Assembly: GCF_008642315.1 (NCBI RefSeq)
Contig: NZ_CP029192.1
Coordinates: forward strand, 186,001-250,000
Length of the DNA: 64,000 bases
DNA from: Streptomyces venezuelae
GTDB taxonomy: Bacteria; Actinomycetota; Actinomycetes; Streptomycetales; Streptomycetaceae
Reading direction: 5' to 3'
Positions 9,227 to 19,449 of the stretch are shown here, piece after piece. A program made the position numbers and the translations under genes. The notes under the pieces are model-generated. The model ran no database searches. It was not told the origin of the DNA and was given only the letters and a program-made list of their open reading frames with translations. Positions within the stretch are counted from its first letter, which is position 1; every line of letters starts with the position of its first letter.

Positions 9227-10422
9227 TCGGCCGGTTCCTTCTGTCTCTCGTCCTGCCGTTCCCGTTCCTGCGCCTGCGCCTGCGCCAGTCCCTTGCCCTG
9301 GGCGAGGGAGGTCGCGTCCTGTTTGAAGGCCCAGGTCATCTTGGGCTCCATCGCGAAGCGGAACATGCGCTGCACGGGTGGCGTGCACAGGAGCGTGATC
9401 ACCGTTCCGGCGAGGAGCGTCACGGTGATCTCGCCGAGGGGCCGGTGGATCCAGTCGGCGTCGTACCAGTCCCAGAACCGGGATCCCTTGGCGAGGAAGC
9501 CGTGCAGCAGGTAGCCGTACAGCGTGCCGGCGCCCAGCGCGGTGAACCACAGCTTGCGGCCCGGCACCCAGGCGAAGAAGCAGGCGACGAGGATCAGCGA
9601 GCAGCCGAAGAGCCCGATGGTCATGACGGCGCCCGACCAGCCGGGCGCGGCCAGTTCCTGTGCGCTGTCACGGCGGTAGAACCACGCCGCGTTCATGCGC
9701 GGGGCCGCCCAGTAGGCGAAGGCGAGGGCCATGGCGAAGACCGGCAGGGCCAGGATGCGCGCCTCGCGGCGGCGCACCAGCTGGAAGTGGGCCGGTTTCA
9801 GGACGAGGCCGAGGACGAAGAAGGGCAGGAACTGCAGGACGCGCTGCAGGTCGAGGTCGTCACCGATGTCCGGCGACACGGACGCGAGGACGGCGATGGC
9901 GAGCGCGATCGGCAGGGGCCAGCGCACGCGCTGCCAGATGGGGGTCGTGAGCCGCCAGATGAAGAGCGCGGCCAGGAACCAGGTCAGGTACCAGGGGTCG
10001 AGCAGGCTGATGGGGTAGTCCGGGTCGCCGCCCGCCCACCGTTTGAAGAAGGTGTACGCCACTTCGAAGATCACGTAGGGCACGGCGATCCCCGTGACCA
10101 GGCGGCGGATGCGTTTCGGGCTCGCGTCGAAGCTGCGGGAGAAGTAGCCGGAGATGACGATGAACGCCGGCATGTGGAACGTGTAGACGGTGATGTACAG
10201 CGCGGCGGCCGCCCTGCTGTCGCCGCGCAGTGGTTCCCACGCGTGTCCCATGGCGACGAGGACGATCGCCAGGTACTTGGCGTTGTCGAAGAACGAGTCC
10301 CGTTGCTTGGCCGGCTTCGCCGCGCCCGGGGCCGGGCTCGCGGCGGCGAGCGGGCGCGTCATGGGCCGTTGGGGAGGCAACGCCAACGTATGACGGCCCG
10401 TTGGCCGTGCGGTCTCACTCAA
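9223..10422 (-). CDS. Acyltransferase family 3 (OafA-like) membrane protein
   Basis: About 399 residues with roughly ten hydrophobic segments. The family start signature is visible as FFDNAKYLAIVLVAMGHAWEP, where the His is the conserved catalytic residue, followed by FHMPAFIVISGYFS. These enzymes transfer acyl groups to extracytoplasmic sugars or lipids. A TTG start at 10422 follows GGGAGG by about 5 nt; a GTG at 10434 or ATG at 10362 are alternatives. The C-terminal tail (about 35 residues) is Gln/Glu/Arg-rich and cytoplasmic. It is coupled to the downstream GNAT gene, giving a two-gene acylation unit. Confidence 0.85.
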   Translation of the reverse strand: MSETARPTGRHTLALPPQRPMTRPLAAASPAPGAAKPAKQRDSFFDNAKYLAIVLVAMGHAWEPLRGDSRAAAALYITVYTFHMPAFIVISGYFSRSFDASPKRIRRLVTGIAVPYVIFEVAYTFFKRWAGGDPDYPISLLDPWYLTWFLAALFIWRLTTPIWQRVRWPLPIALAIAVLASVSPDIGDDLDLQRVLQFLPFFVLGLVLKPAHFQLVRRREARILALPVFAMALAFAYWAAPRMNAAWFYRRDSAQELAAPGWSGAVMTIGLFGCSLILVACFFAWVPGRKLWFTALGAGTLYGYLLHGFLAKGSRFWDWYDADWIHRPLGEITVTLLAGTVITLLCTPPVQRMFRFAMEPKMTWAFKQDATSLAQGKGLAQAQAQERERQDERQKEPAE

Positions 10423-10655
10423 GATGCCTCCCACAGTGAACCTGGGCCTGCGAAATCACGTCTTGCTCTGAATGCGGGTGATACGCCGTCGCAGAACATC
10501 TCCGGCACCCTAGCCATACTTCTACAGTCGCGTAAAACCCCACTGGTCGTGGGCTTCACCACGTGGATCGGGCGTCCCGAGGGACAGGTGCCGTACGCCG
10601 ACTGCCCCCGGGTACCCACAAAAACGTCAACGAATCAGAAGCGCTCCCGAAACGG

Positions 10656-10697
10656 ATGAGGCCGGCGCGACACCTTCTGGTGTCGCGCCGGCCTCAT
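10656..10697 (-). terminator. Strong argG terminator hairpin
   Basis: Perfect 19-bp inverted repeat (10656-10674 with 10679-10697; arm starts ATGAGGCCGGCGCG) around a 4-nt loop, 36 nt after the argG stop. The T-rich CCGTTTC follows on the argG strand. No gene of its own in this stretch. Confidence 0.85.
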
Positions 10698-10733
10698 GTG
10701 CCGTCGGTGGCTGCCGCCCCGCTTGCCCGCGGG

Positions 10734-12223
<1,490 letters not shown>

Positions 12224-12263
12224 AGACGGGTGCGTGAGGCCCTGGTCCCGTGGCGTACGAGGG

Positions 12264-12674
12264 TCAGGCGGCGCCGTCGAACGGCGTGATGCGGCGGTAG
12301 GCGGCCCGGGCGTACCACACCCGGGCCGTCGCCGTTCCGATGAGGGCGGCGGCCAGCAGGCACGCCACCCAGCCGGGGTCCCGGTGCCCGGCCCAGGAGA
12401 GTTCCCCGGTGGGGTGGGCGGCGAAGACGTTCAGCAGGGCCCAGCAGAGCAGGGCCGTGCCCGGCGCCGCGACGAACCTGCCGAGCGTCCCGACGAGCGC
12501 GGCCACCACGGAGAGCGCCGCGAGGGCGAGGCCCGTGCGGTCGAGTGCGCCGAGCAGGTCGAACGCGATGACCAGCACCAGGGAGCCCGAACAGGCCGTC
12601 GTCCACACGAACGGCGTCGCCATGGGTTCAGGGACGGCCCTTGCGCCCTTGGCGATGTACCGCCACTCCACCAC
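12264..12674 (-). CDS. Small four-helix membrane protein, unknown
   Basis: 136 residues from a GTG with GGGGAGGA 6 nt upstream; a GTG at 12710 is an alternative but lacks a ribosome site. Four hydrophobic segments are visible (ACSGSLVLVIAFDLLGAL, ALAALSVVAALVGTLG, ALLCWALLNVFAA, ACLLAAALIGTATARVWYA) with short polar loops, typical of small actinobacterial integral membrane proteins. No catalytic motif. It is flanked by argG and a secreted protein in the same orientation but with wide gaps, so it is probably monocistronic. Confidence 0.72.
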   Translation of the reverse strand: MVEWRYIAKGARAVPEPMATPFVWTTACSGSLVLVIAFDLLGALDRTGLALAALSVVAALVGTLGRFVAAPGTALLCWALLNVFAAHPTGELSWAGHRDPGWVACLLAAALIGTATARVWYARAAYRRITPFDGAA

Positions 12675-12776
12675 CGTCGTTCCTCCCCACCACCGGGTGC
12701 CGGGCGCCACACCGGCCCCCGGCCTCTCCCCGGTCGGCCGATTGTCCCACCCCGTGGCGGGAAAGCCGAGGTCGGA

Positions 12777-13388
12777 TCAGTAGAGCTTGTTCACTGCGGT
12801 GGCGGTCGTGGTCTTGAAGTCGGCCACCTGAGCGTTCGCGAAGTTGCCCATCTGGCCCCACCTCACGAGCGTCACCGTGTTGCCGTCGCGGCCCACCGAG
12901 AACATGTTGATGTCCGAGGCGCCCCACGTGGCGGTGGTGTGGACGCCGTAGACGTGCGCGCCCTCCTCGGCGTTCACCTTGCCGTAGTACTTCTGCTTCG
13001 CGGTGATGTCGGGGTACTGCTCCATCACCGACTTCGCGCAGCCGTCGAGGTTCTTGCGCAGCAGGGCGGCGAAGTCCTTGGCCCGCTGCTCGCTGCGCTC
13101 GACCACGGTCACCTGAAGTGCGGTGGTGTCGAGGTCGGTGTGGTACGCGCGGTGCACCGAGATCGACGGCAGGGCCTCGCCGACGCACATCGGCAGCGGG
13201 TCGGGCTGACCCGCCGTGACCGGCCCCGCGGTCCAGGAGGACGAGGCGTGCGGCGGCAGCTCGCCCGGCGAAAGGAAGCGGGGGGTGCCGGCCGCGGCGG
13301 CCGGTACGGTGCTCGCGGCGACGCCTGCCGCGGCGATCGCGGCTCCCATGGCGAGCAGTCCCTTGTTGACGCGCTTGTTCATCTGCAT
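12777..13388 (-). CDS. Secreted protein of unknown function
   Basis: 203 residues with GGGGGA before ATG. A signal peptide is clear (MNKRVNKGLLAMGAAIAAAG... cut after PAAAAG). The mature part has two Cys (MCVGEALP and LDGCAKSV) that could form a disulfide, and an even alternation of beta-type segments ending at AVNKLY. The size and pattern resemble small extracytoplasmic ligand-binding or PknH-ectodomain-like sensor folds, but I cannot confirm this. No close operon partner. Confidence 0.75.
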   Translation of the reverse strand: MQMNKRVNKGLLAMGAAIAAAGVAASTVPAAAAGTPRFLSPGELPPHASSSWTAGPVTAGQPDPLPMCVGEALPSISVHRAYHTDLDTTALQVTVVERSEQRAKDFAALLRKNLDGCAKSVMEQYPDITAKQKYYGKVNAEEGAHVYGVHTTATWGASDINMFSVGRDGNTVTLVRWGQMGNFANAQVADFKTTTATAVNKLY

Positions 13389-13569
13389 TGTGTTTCCCCC
13401 ATCGGATGTACGTCGGCGTGCTGGTCCGGGACCAGGTGTACGTCAGGAGACCGCTCCCTTGATCCCACGCTCCATACGACCCGCGACCCCCCACGCCCGT
13501 TGCCCTCCGCCACGTCACAGCTCCGTCCCCGGTGTCACCGAACGGCAACAGCGGTCCACGACCGGGAAG

Positions 13570-13770
13570 TCACCGCGCGCGCAGCCGCGCGTCCACGCGG
13601 TGCAGCAGGGCGCGCCCCGGATGGTGGTCCGCCACCCAGGCCCGGTCCGCCGCGGCGATCTCGTCGTCCCCCCACACGAAGGGCCGCCCCGCCGCGTGTA
13701 CGGCGATGGTGCGGGTCTTCCAGTGCAGGCCGCCTCGTTCGTCCTCGCCCGTCGGTTCCGGCCGGTCCAC
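13570..13770 (-). pseudogene. Short C-terminal remnant resembling a HAD-type hydrolase
   Basis: A 66-codon frame from GTG ends in HAAGRPFVWGDDEIAAADRA followed by WVADHHPGRALLHRVD. This matches what I recall as the C-terminus of actinobacterial HAD-domain (Swiss-Army-Knife-type) proteins. The N-terminal catalytic DxDxT part is absent and a stop lies 34 nt upstream of the GTG, so it is likely a 3' fragment. It could also be a genuine tiny gene. No ribosome site is evident. Confidence 0.5.
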
Positions 13771-13941
13771 CAGCGGCAGTTGCGTTGCGGGCTGGGCACG
13801 GCGTCACGCTACCGGTCCGGGGTCGCCGTGACGGCGTAGTCGTTTTCGCTGTTCACCGCCCGCCTGTGACCATCGCACCATTCACTCGTTTGACGGAGGT
13901 CAGGACGTAACACCGTCAGCCTTCGGAAGGTCACCCGATCG

Positions 13942-16005
13942 ATGAGCACATCGCAAAGGCGCCGGGCCAAGGCGTTCGAGCCCGTGGCCCTCGACCATGC
14001 CGAGGCCGTCATCGTCGACCAGTACACCCGCCTCGTACGCCTCGCCTACCTCACGCTGCCCGGCAGACTCAGCCGGCACCGCCGCGTCCTCGCCGCGCAT
14101 TCTCTGGTACAGCGCGCCCTGCCGGGATTCCGGGTGCGGCATGCGACGGCCCGGGTTCCGCTGCCGCGTTCGGGAAGTGCGGATGCGGCGGGGACGGAAC
14201 CCGCCAGGACGGGGACGGCATACATGACCGCGCGCGTGCTGTGCGCGGCGCTGGCCCACGAGCGGCGGCCGCGCGGTTGGCCGGACCGTCTGCCGCCGCC
14301 CCGCGCCCTGCGCCCGGCGCTCCCGGTGGTCTGGGGGCTGCGGCTGTTCCCCCGCGCAGGCGGCACGGAGGAGATCGCTCTGGCGCAGGTCCTCTCCGAG
14401 CTCCCCGCACCCGCGCGCGCCGCGTTCGTGCTGTGCAGGCTGGACGGGCTGGCGCATCCCGAGGTCGTGGATCTGCTCGCCGCCGCCGACGTCCCCGATC
14501 CGGAGGCAGCGCTGCGCGCCGCACGCCGCGTCGAAGAGACGGTCGGCGAGGCGGCAGGCAGGCTGCTGCACTCGCAGGAGTTCGACGCCTGTTCCGTGCA
14601 GACCCGGCCCACCGATCTGCTGCGCCGCCGACGCCGCTTCCGGCTCGTCTGGTGCGCGGCGGGCGTCACCGCGATCAGCTGCGCGGCGCTGCTTACGATC
14701 GGCCCCGTCCCCGTCCCGGGCGACAAGCCGACACGGCAGACCGGCGGACGCCCCGCGATCAGCGCCGACGCGCTGCTCCGCACCTCCTCCGACGTGTGGG
14801 CGGACACCTCGCGGGTGGACTTCAGCGCCTGGCCCGCGCGCGGCTCCCGCACCGACGACCGAGAGCTGCTCACCCGCGCCCTCGCCGCCTGGACCGACCC
14901 CCCACCCGGCACGCGCGTCGGCGCCGCCCCGGCGACGACCACCGAACCTCCGCCCCGGGGAACCCAGTTGCTGTACGCCGATGACGTGGACGGCGAGGCG
15001 GTCGTCCTGTTCCACGACGGCAGGCGCGTGGTCCGGTACGTGGAACCGGCGTCCCCGACGGAGCCCGCGTCCCTGGACTTCTCGCGCGCCGACGACTCCG
15101 ACGTGACCACGGCGGCGGCACTCGCCGTCGGCCGCGAGGACGGCAAGATCCGCTATCTCACCGCTCCGTGGATCGCGGAGGCCCGCACGCGCGATCTGCT
15201 GAGCCCCAACTCCCCGGGGCGGCCCCTCGACGTGTCCGGCCAGGGCCTCACCGCGGCCGTCGACGCGCCATCGGCGGCGGGCCCCTGCGACAGCCTGCCC
15301 GTGCTCCAACTGCGCTCGTCCGCCCGCATCGTGGAGAAGCACGCCTTCCTCGTCACCGACCTCGGCGACCTCGCCCCCGCCCACCTCAGCTACACCCCGC
15401 TGCCCGGCACCGGCGCGCCCGCCCGCCAGCCGCGCGAGGCCACCAGCGGCACCGCCCTGCGGAGCTGGGCCCGCGGTGCGTGCCGCCTGGCCGAACTGCG
15501 CGGGCACGGCGTGCGGGCCGTCAACCAGTGGGACTACGCCGATCAGAAGCTGCCCGAGGACGGCGGCCGGGCCGTGTGGTCCTGTACGCGCGCCTCGACC
15601 TGGCGCGGGCCGGGCAGCGTCCTGCTCCAGTTCCGTACGTCCACCGAGTCCGCGACGGCCCCGGCGAAGGTCGTCGGACGGGCCCGCACGACGGCCGCCT
15701 GCAGCCGGTTCGGCCAGCACGTCGTGGCCGGTACGCGGTGGACGGCCGGATCCGGGCACCGGTACGTGCTGGCCGCCGGCAGCCGCGACGTCACCCGGCT
15801 CACGGTCACCGGGGACGTCGACACGGAGCGACGCGGCCGCACCCTGGCCGTCCGGGCTCCCGAGGACGCCCGCGTGACGGTGCGGGCACGCCTGGCGGAC
15901 GGCGAGGAGCTGGCCGAGGTGGGCGCTAGTACGAACCGGCCCGGCCAGGAAAGCGCCCCGGGGGGTGACCGGGGGTCGGCCACTTCGGGTGGCGGACGTC
16001 GATGA
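13942..16005 (+). CDS. Sigma-factor-like N-terminus fused to a membrane-anchored extracellular domain
   Basis: 687 residues; GGAAGG lies upstream of ATG. Residues ~20-210 look like a degenerate ECF sigma region (VIVDQYTRLVRLAYLTLP near region 2; IALAQVLSELPAPARAAFVLCRLDGLAHPEVVDLL near region 4). One membrane helix follows an Arg-rich stop (about 234-256). The remaining ~430 residues would be outside the cell and are Thr/Ala/Arg-rich with several Cys. Such one-piece proteins occur in Streptomyces without a characterised role. The layout suggests a transmembrane signal protein or one using the sigma fold for protein contacts. Its last 80 nt overlap the convergent MFS gene. Confidence 0.8.
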   Translation: MSTSQRRRAKAFEPVALDHAEAVIVDQYTRLVRLAYLTLPGRLSRHRRVLAAHSLVQRALPGFRVRHATARVPLPRSGSADAAGTEPARTGTAYMTARVLCAALAHERRPRGWPDRLPPPRALRPALPVVWGLRLFPRAGGTEEIALAQVLSELPAPARAAFVLCRLDGLAHPEVVDLLAAADVPDPEAALRAARRVEETVGEAAGRLLHSQEFDACSVQTRPTDLLRRRRRFRLVWCAAGVTAISCAALLTIGPVPVPGDKPTRQTGGRPAISADALLRTSSDVWADTSRVDFSAWPARGSRTDDRELLTRALAAWTDPPPGTRVGAAPATTTEPPPRGTQLLYADDVDGEAVVLFHDGRRVVRYVEPASPTEPASLDFSRADDSDVTTAAALAVGREDGKIRYLTAPWIAEARTRDLLSPNSPGRPLDVSGQGLTAAVDAPSAAGPCDSLPVLQLRSSARIVEKHAFLVTDLGDLAPAHLSYTPLPGTGAPARQPREATSGTALRSWARGACRLAELRGHGVRAVNQWDYADQKLPEDGGRAVWSCTRASTWRGPGSVLLQFRTSTESATAPAKVVGRARTTAACSRFGQHVVAGTRWTAGSGHRYVLAAGSRDVTRLTVTGDVDTERRGRTLAVRAPEDARVTVRARLADGEELAEVGASTNRPGQESAPGGDRGSATSGGGRR

Positions 16006-17305
16006 CGTAGTCGTGCGCGTGCCGCCAGCCGTGCGGGCCCGCGTACGCGTCGACGAGGTGCGGGTCGTCGGCGGGCAGGGCGGTGTGGAGGTGCGGGAGG
16101 CGGGCCGGGTCGTGGGTCGGCCAGAGCAGCGCGGCCGCGGTCGCGGCGACGAGTGCGAGGCCGGCGAGCGCCGCCGCCGCGACGGTCATTCCCGCGGCGG
16201 CGGCCAGCCACCCCGCGAGGGGGTAGGTGAGCAGCCAGCAGGCGTGGCTGAGCGCGAACCTGCCGGCGAACGCGGCCGGCAGGTCGGAGGGCGCGGCGGA
16301 GCGGCGGACGATGCCGCCCGCCGGGGTCGCGACCATGGACGAGCCCGCGCCGAGAAGCATCCAGGCGGCCAGCAGCCAGCCCCAGGCCCGGGTGCCGTGC
16401 CCGAGGCCCGCGGTGAGGGCGGTGAGGACGGCGCCGAGCAAGAACCCGGCGCCCAGCATGACCCGGCGGTCGCCGAAGCGTTCGAGGGCGCGCGGCAGGA
16501 GCAGGGCGGCCACCATGGATCCGGCTCCGAACGCCCCCAGGGCCAGCGACACTTCGCCCGCCCCGAGCCGCAGGTGCTCCCTGACGAGCACCACTGTGTT
16601 GACGATGACCATGGCGCCCGCGGCGGCCACCACGAGGTCCAGCGCGAGCAGGGCGCGCAGCCTGGGCGTGGCCCAGTGGAGACGGATGCCGAACGTCGCC
16701 CGGACGTGAACGCCGCCGGCGTGCTCGACCGGGCGCGGCGCGGGCAGCGCGACCGATACGACCAGGACCGCCGAGGCGAGGAAACCGAGAGCCGTACCGG
16801 CGAACAGCCAGTCGTACGTGACCGTCGCGAGCAGCGTGGCGGCGAGGACCGGGCTGAGGAGGCTCTCGAGTTCGTACGCGAGCCGGGAGAGCGACAGGGC
16901 GCGCAGGTAGTCGCGTTCGTCGGGCAGGATCTCGGGGATCGTCGCCTGGAAGGCGGGGGTGAAGGCGGCCGATGCGGCCTGGAGCAGGAAGATGAGGACG
17001 TACACCTGCCACACCTGGTCCACGAAGGGCAGGACGAGTGCGATCCCGGCCCGGAGGCCGTCCATCGTCACCAGCAGGGCGCGGCGGGGCACGCGGTCGG
17101 CGAGGGCGCTGATCAACGGGGCGAGGGCCACGTACGCCACCATTTTGAGCGCCAGTGCGGTGCCGAGGACGGCGGAGGCGTCGGCTCCCGCGAGGTCGTA
17201 CGCCAGGAGGCTCAGGGCGACGGTGGCGAGGCCGGTGCCGGTGAGGGCGACGAACTGGGCGGTGAACAGGCGGCGATACGTGCGGTTTTGCAGCACTGAG
17301 CGCAT
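15926..17305 (-). CDS. MFS exporter, second gene of an ArsR-controlled unit
   Basis: 459 residues with about twelve membrane segments. The MFS loop 2-3 signature appears as ALADRVPRRALLVTMDGLRAG, and a long C-terminal His-containing tail follows (THDPARLPHLHTALPADDPH and HGWRHAHDYV). GGGGAC precedes ATG at 17305. An upstream in-frame ATG at 17371 lies inside the operator palindrome and is unlikely. It follows the ArsR regulator on the same strand, with a perfect 28-bp palindrome between them. The His-rich tail and the metal-site regulator suggest export linked to metal stress, but drug export is equally allowed by the fold. The 3' end overlaps the sigma-like gene by 80 nt. Confidence 0.88.
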   Translation of the reverse strand: MRSVLQNRTYRRLFTAQFVALTGTGLATVALSLLAYDLAGADASAVLGTALALKMVAYVALAPLISALADRVPRRALLVTMDGLRAGIALVLPFVDQVWQVYVLIFLLQAASAAFTPAFQATIPEILPDERDYLRALSLSRLAYELESLLSPVLAATLLATVTYDWLFAGTALGFLASAVLVVSVALPAPRPVEHAGGVHVRATFGIRLHWATPRLRALLALDLVVAAAGAMVIVNTVVLVREHLRLGAGEVSLALGAFGAGSMVAALLLPRALERFGDRRVMLGAGFLLGAVLTALTAGLGHGTRAWGWLLAAWMLLGAGSSMVATPAGGIVRRSAAPSDLPAAFAGRFALSHACWLLTYPLAGWLAAAAGMTVAAAALAGLALVAATAAALLWPTHDPARLPHLHTALPADDPHLVDAYAGPHGWRHAHDYVIDVRHPKWPTPGHPPGRFPGRAGSY

Positions 17306-17349
17306 GACGGCGTCCCCTGGGTTGAGGGCCCGGACACCTTCACGGTAGA

Positions 17350-17377
17350 CGACGTGTGCGCAGATGCGCACACGTCG
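17350..17377. promoter_or_regulatory. Perfect 13-2-13 palindrome, predicted ArsR operator
   Basis: CGACGTGTGCGCA (17350-17362), GA, then TGCGCACACGTCG (17365-17377). It lies 24 nt after the ArsR-type stop and 44 nt before the MFS start. The 12-2-12 architecture is that of SmtB/ArsR-family operators, so it is a likely site at which the regulator controls the exporter. Confidence 0.75.
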
Positions 17378-17401
17378 ACGTAAGGAACTGCGCGTACACG
17401 A

Positions 17402-17761
17402 TCACGCGTGCCAGGGGGCGCCGGTGACCTGATGGTCGGCGTGGCTCAGCGCCTCGGTGACCAGACGCCGCAGATGGCCGTCGCGCAGCGAATACACCAT
17501 CCGGCGCCCGTCCTTGCGGGACTGGACCAGGCCCGCGAGCCGCAGCTTGGCCAGGTGCTGGCTGACGGCCGGCCGGGCCGCCTCGCTCGCCGCGGCCAGC
17601 TCGGTCACGTCGGCCTCTCCCCCGGCCAGCAGCCACAGCAGGTGCAGCCGGGTGGGGTCGGCGAGCAGCGCGAACACGGTCGTGGCGGTCTCCAACTGCT
17701 CCCTGCCCGGCCTCCGTTGGTGCCCATGATGTGCAGGTGAGGTTTCCGTGCGCTCCGGCAT
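17402..17761 (-). CDS. ArsR/SmtB-family metal-sensing repressor, NmtR-like alpha5 site
   Basis: 119 residues. A winged helix is visible (LLADPTRLHLLWLLAGGEADV, then ARPAVSQHLAKLRLAGLV and RRMVYSL for the wing). In the C-terminal helix, Asp94-x-His96-x10-His107-x2-His110 reproduces the alpha5 ligand pattern known for SmtB (D-x-H...H-x2-E) and, with the final His, that of NmtR (D91, H93, H104, H107). That predicts Zn, Ni or Co sensing with release from DNA on metal binding. The N-terminal 20 residues also carry a His cluster (HHGH). It lies just upstream of the MFS exporter it probably represses. Confidence 0.9.
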   Translation of the reverse strand: MPERTETSPAHHGHQRRPGREQLETATTVFALLADPTRLHLLWLLAGGEADVTELAAASEAARPAVSQHLAKLRLAGLVQSRKDGRRMVYSLRDGHLRRLVTEALSHADHQVTGAPWHA

Positions 17762-17833
17762 GGCCCCATCGTAGGGCCGTACGCTGCGACGGCACCGGAA
17801 CGGTCCTGCTGTTCCGGTGCCGCGTTCTGGGAC

Positions 17834-17890
17834 TCAGCCCCGCGGACGCGCCCAGGTCTTGGGCCCGATGATGCCGTCGTTCTCAATCCT
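17834..17890 (-). pseudogene. Remnant of a peptidoglycan-binding domain
   Basis: The minus strand reads IENDGIIGPKTWARPRG followed by stop at 17834-17836. DGIIGPKTWA is the end signature of PG_binding_1 domains. No upstream coding for the rest of the domain exists; the region is occupied by the end of an MFS gene in another frame. A short 3' relic of a secreted cell-wall enzyme. Confidence 0.4.
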
Positions 17891-19370
17891 GCGCGGTACG
17901 GGGCCGCCGCACGGCCGACTCCGGTGCCCCGGTGTCGGGCGCCGGGGCCGCGACGGGTTCGACGCGGTCGGTCGCGGGGCGTACGGGGATGAGGGCGGCG
18001 ACGACCGCGGCCGTCAGGGCCACGCCGCAGCCGATCGCCATGGCGACGCGGAAGCCGTTCTCGGAGGGCAGGGCGTAGCCCCCGAAGTCCGTGGTCAGCT
18101 GGGCCAGGACGACACCGATGACGGCCGCGGAGACAGAGCTGCCGATCGAACGCATCAGGGTGTTGAAGCTGTTGGCCGACGCGGTCTCCGACGGGGGCAC
18201 GGCGCCCATGATGAGGGCGGGCATCGCTCCGTAGGCGAAGCCGACTCCCGTGTTGCAGACGATCGTCACGACCAGCAGGCTCCACGTGGAGCCGGAACTG
18301 ATCAGGGGCAGGCCGAGGCCGTAGCCCGCGGCGATGACGAGGCTGCCCACGGACAGGGTGACCTTGGGGCCGCGGGCCGCGGACAGCTTGGCGCCCAGCG
18401 GTGACATGGCCATCATCATCAGTCCGGCGGGAGCCATCCACAGGCCCATGGCGACCATCGACTGGCCGAGGCCGTATCCGGTGGCTTCGGGGAGCTGGAG
18501 GAGCTGCGGTACGACCAACGACTGGGCGTACATGGAGAATCCGACCAGGATCGAGGCCGCGTTCGTCATCAGGACCTGGGGGCGGGCGGTCACGCGCAGG
18601 TCGACCAGGGGGTCGGTCAGGCGCAGTTCCCAACAGGCCCAGGCCAGCAGTGTGACGACGGCGCCGGCGAACAGGCCCAGCGTGGTGGCGCTCCCCCAGC
18701 CCCAGTCGGCGCCCTTGGAGACGCCGAGCAGCAGACAGATCAGGCCGACTCCCAGGCCGACGGCGCCGAGCCCGTCGAAGCCGCCGCGGGCGTCGTTCCG
18801 CTGTTCCGCGGGCACGAGGGCCAGGATCAGGGCGCCGACGACGAGAGCCAGGCCCGCGACGACCCAGAACAGCACGCGCCAGCTGGCGTTCTCGGCGATG
18901 GCGGCGGCGAGCGGAAGGCCGAGCGCGCCGCCCACGCCCATGGAGGCGCTCATGATGGCGATGGCCGAGCCGAGGCGCTCCGCGGGCACCACGTCACGCA
19001 GCAGGCTGATGCCGAGGGGTACGACGCCCATGCCCATGCCCTGCAGTCCGCGACCGGCGATCATCGGCACGACGGACGAGGACAGGGCGCACACGACGGA
19101 GCCCACGACCAGCGGTATCAGGGAGGCGAGCAGCATGCGCCGCTTGCCGAACATGTCGCCGAGGCGCCCGGCGACGGGGGTGGCGACCGCGGCGGCCAGC
19201 AGGGTCGCCGTGATGACCCATGAGGCGTTGGACGCGGAGGTGCCGAGCAGGTCGGGGAGTTCCGCGATCAGCGGCACGACCAAGGTCTGTGTGATCGCGG
19301 CCACGATGCCCGCGAAGGCGAGGATGCCGATCACCGCGCCCGGCCGGGTCGCTGGTTGTGCACTGTCCAC
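17883..19370 (-). CDS. MFS multidrug exporter (DHA2/EmrB-like)
   Basis: 495 residues from GTG with AGGGAG 6 nt upstream. Upstream in-frame codons (from 19520) run through an operator-like repeat region and are rejected. It has about fourteen hydrophobic segments. The motif A loop reads GRLGDMFGKRRMLLASL, and the motif C-like segment GRGLQGMGMGVVPLGISLLR follows. Divergently transcribed from a MarR regulator across a 170-nt region packed with TGCA motifs, the classic arrangement for a MarR-repressed drug pump. The substrate is not deducible. Confidence 0.9.
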   Translation of the reverse strand: MDSAQPATRPGAVIGILAFAGIVAAITQTLVVPLIAELPDLLGTSASNASWVITATLLAAAVATPVAGRLGDMFGKRRMLLASLIPLVVGSVVCALSSSVVPMIAGRGLQGMGMGVVPLGISLLRDVVPAERLGSAIAIMSASMGVGGALGLPLAAAIAENASWRVLFWVVAGLALVVGALILALVPAEQRNDARGGFDGLGAVGLGVGLICLLLGVSKGADWGWGSATTLGLFAGAVVTLLAWACWELRLTDPLVDLRVTARPQVLMTNAASILVGFSMYAQSLVVPQLLQLPEATGYGLGQSMVAMGLWMAPAGLMMMAMSPLGAKLSAARGPKVTLSVGSLVIAAGYGLGLPLISSGSTWSLLVVTIVCNTGVGFAYGAMPALIMGAVPPSETASANSFNTLMRSIGSSVSAAVIGVVLAQLTTDFGGYALPSENGFRVAMAIGCGVALTAAVVAALIPVRPATDRVEPVAAPAPDTGAPESAVRRPRTAQD

Positions 19371-19383
19371 GGGTGCTCCCTGT

Positions 19384-19421
19384 TGTTGCCGTAGGTCGAC
19401 GTCGTTGCCGTAGGCCGACGT
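19384..19421. repeat. Two tandem 19-nt repeats in the exporter leader
   Basis: GTTGCCGTAGGTCGACGTC (19384-19402) is followed directly by GTTGCCGTAGGCCGACGTG (19403-19421), differing at two positions. They lie between the TGCA operator cluster and the exporter start, just upstream of its ribosome site. Likely a slippage duplication; a regulatory role is possible. Confidence 0.7.
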
Positions 19422-19449
19422 GCCGTGGCACGAACACCACGGAGACGAT

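Noticed and set aside
9011..10659. Long + strand frames antisense to the acyltransferase gene
   Set aside because: Codon-bias shadow; the minus-strand frame has clear membrane helices and the family motif.
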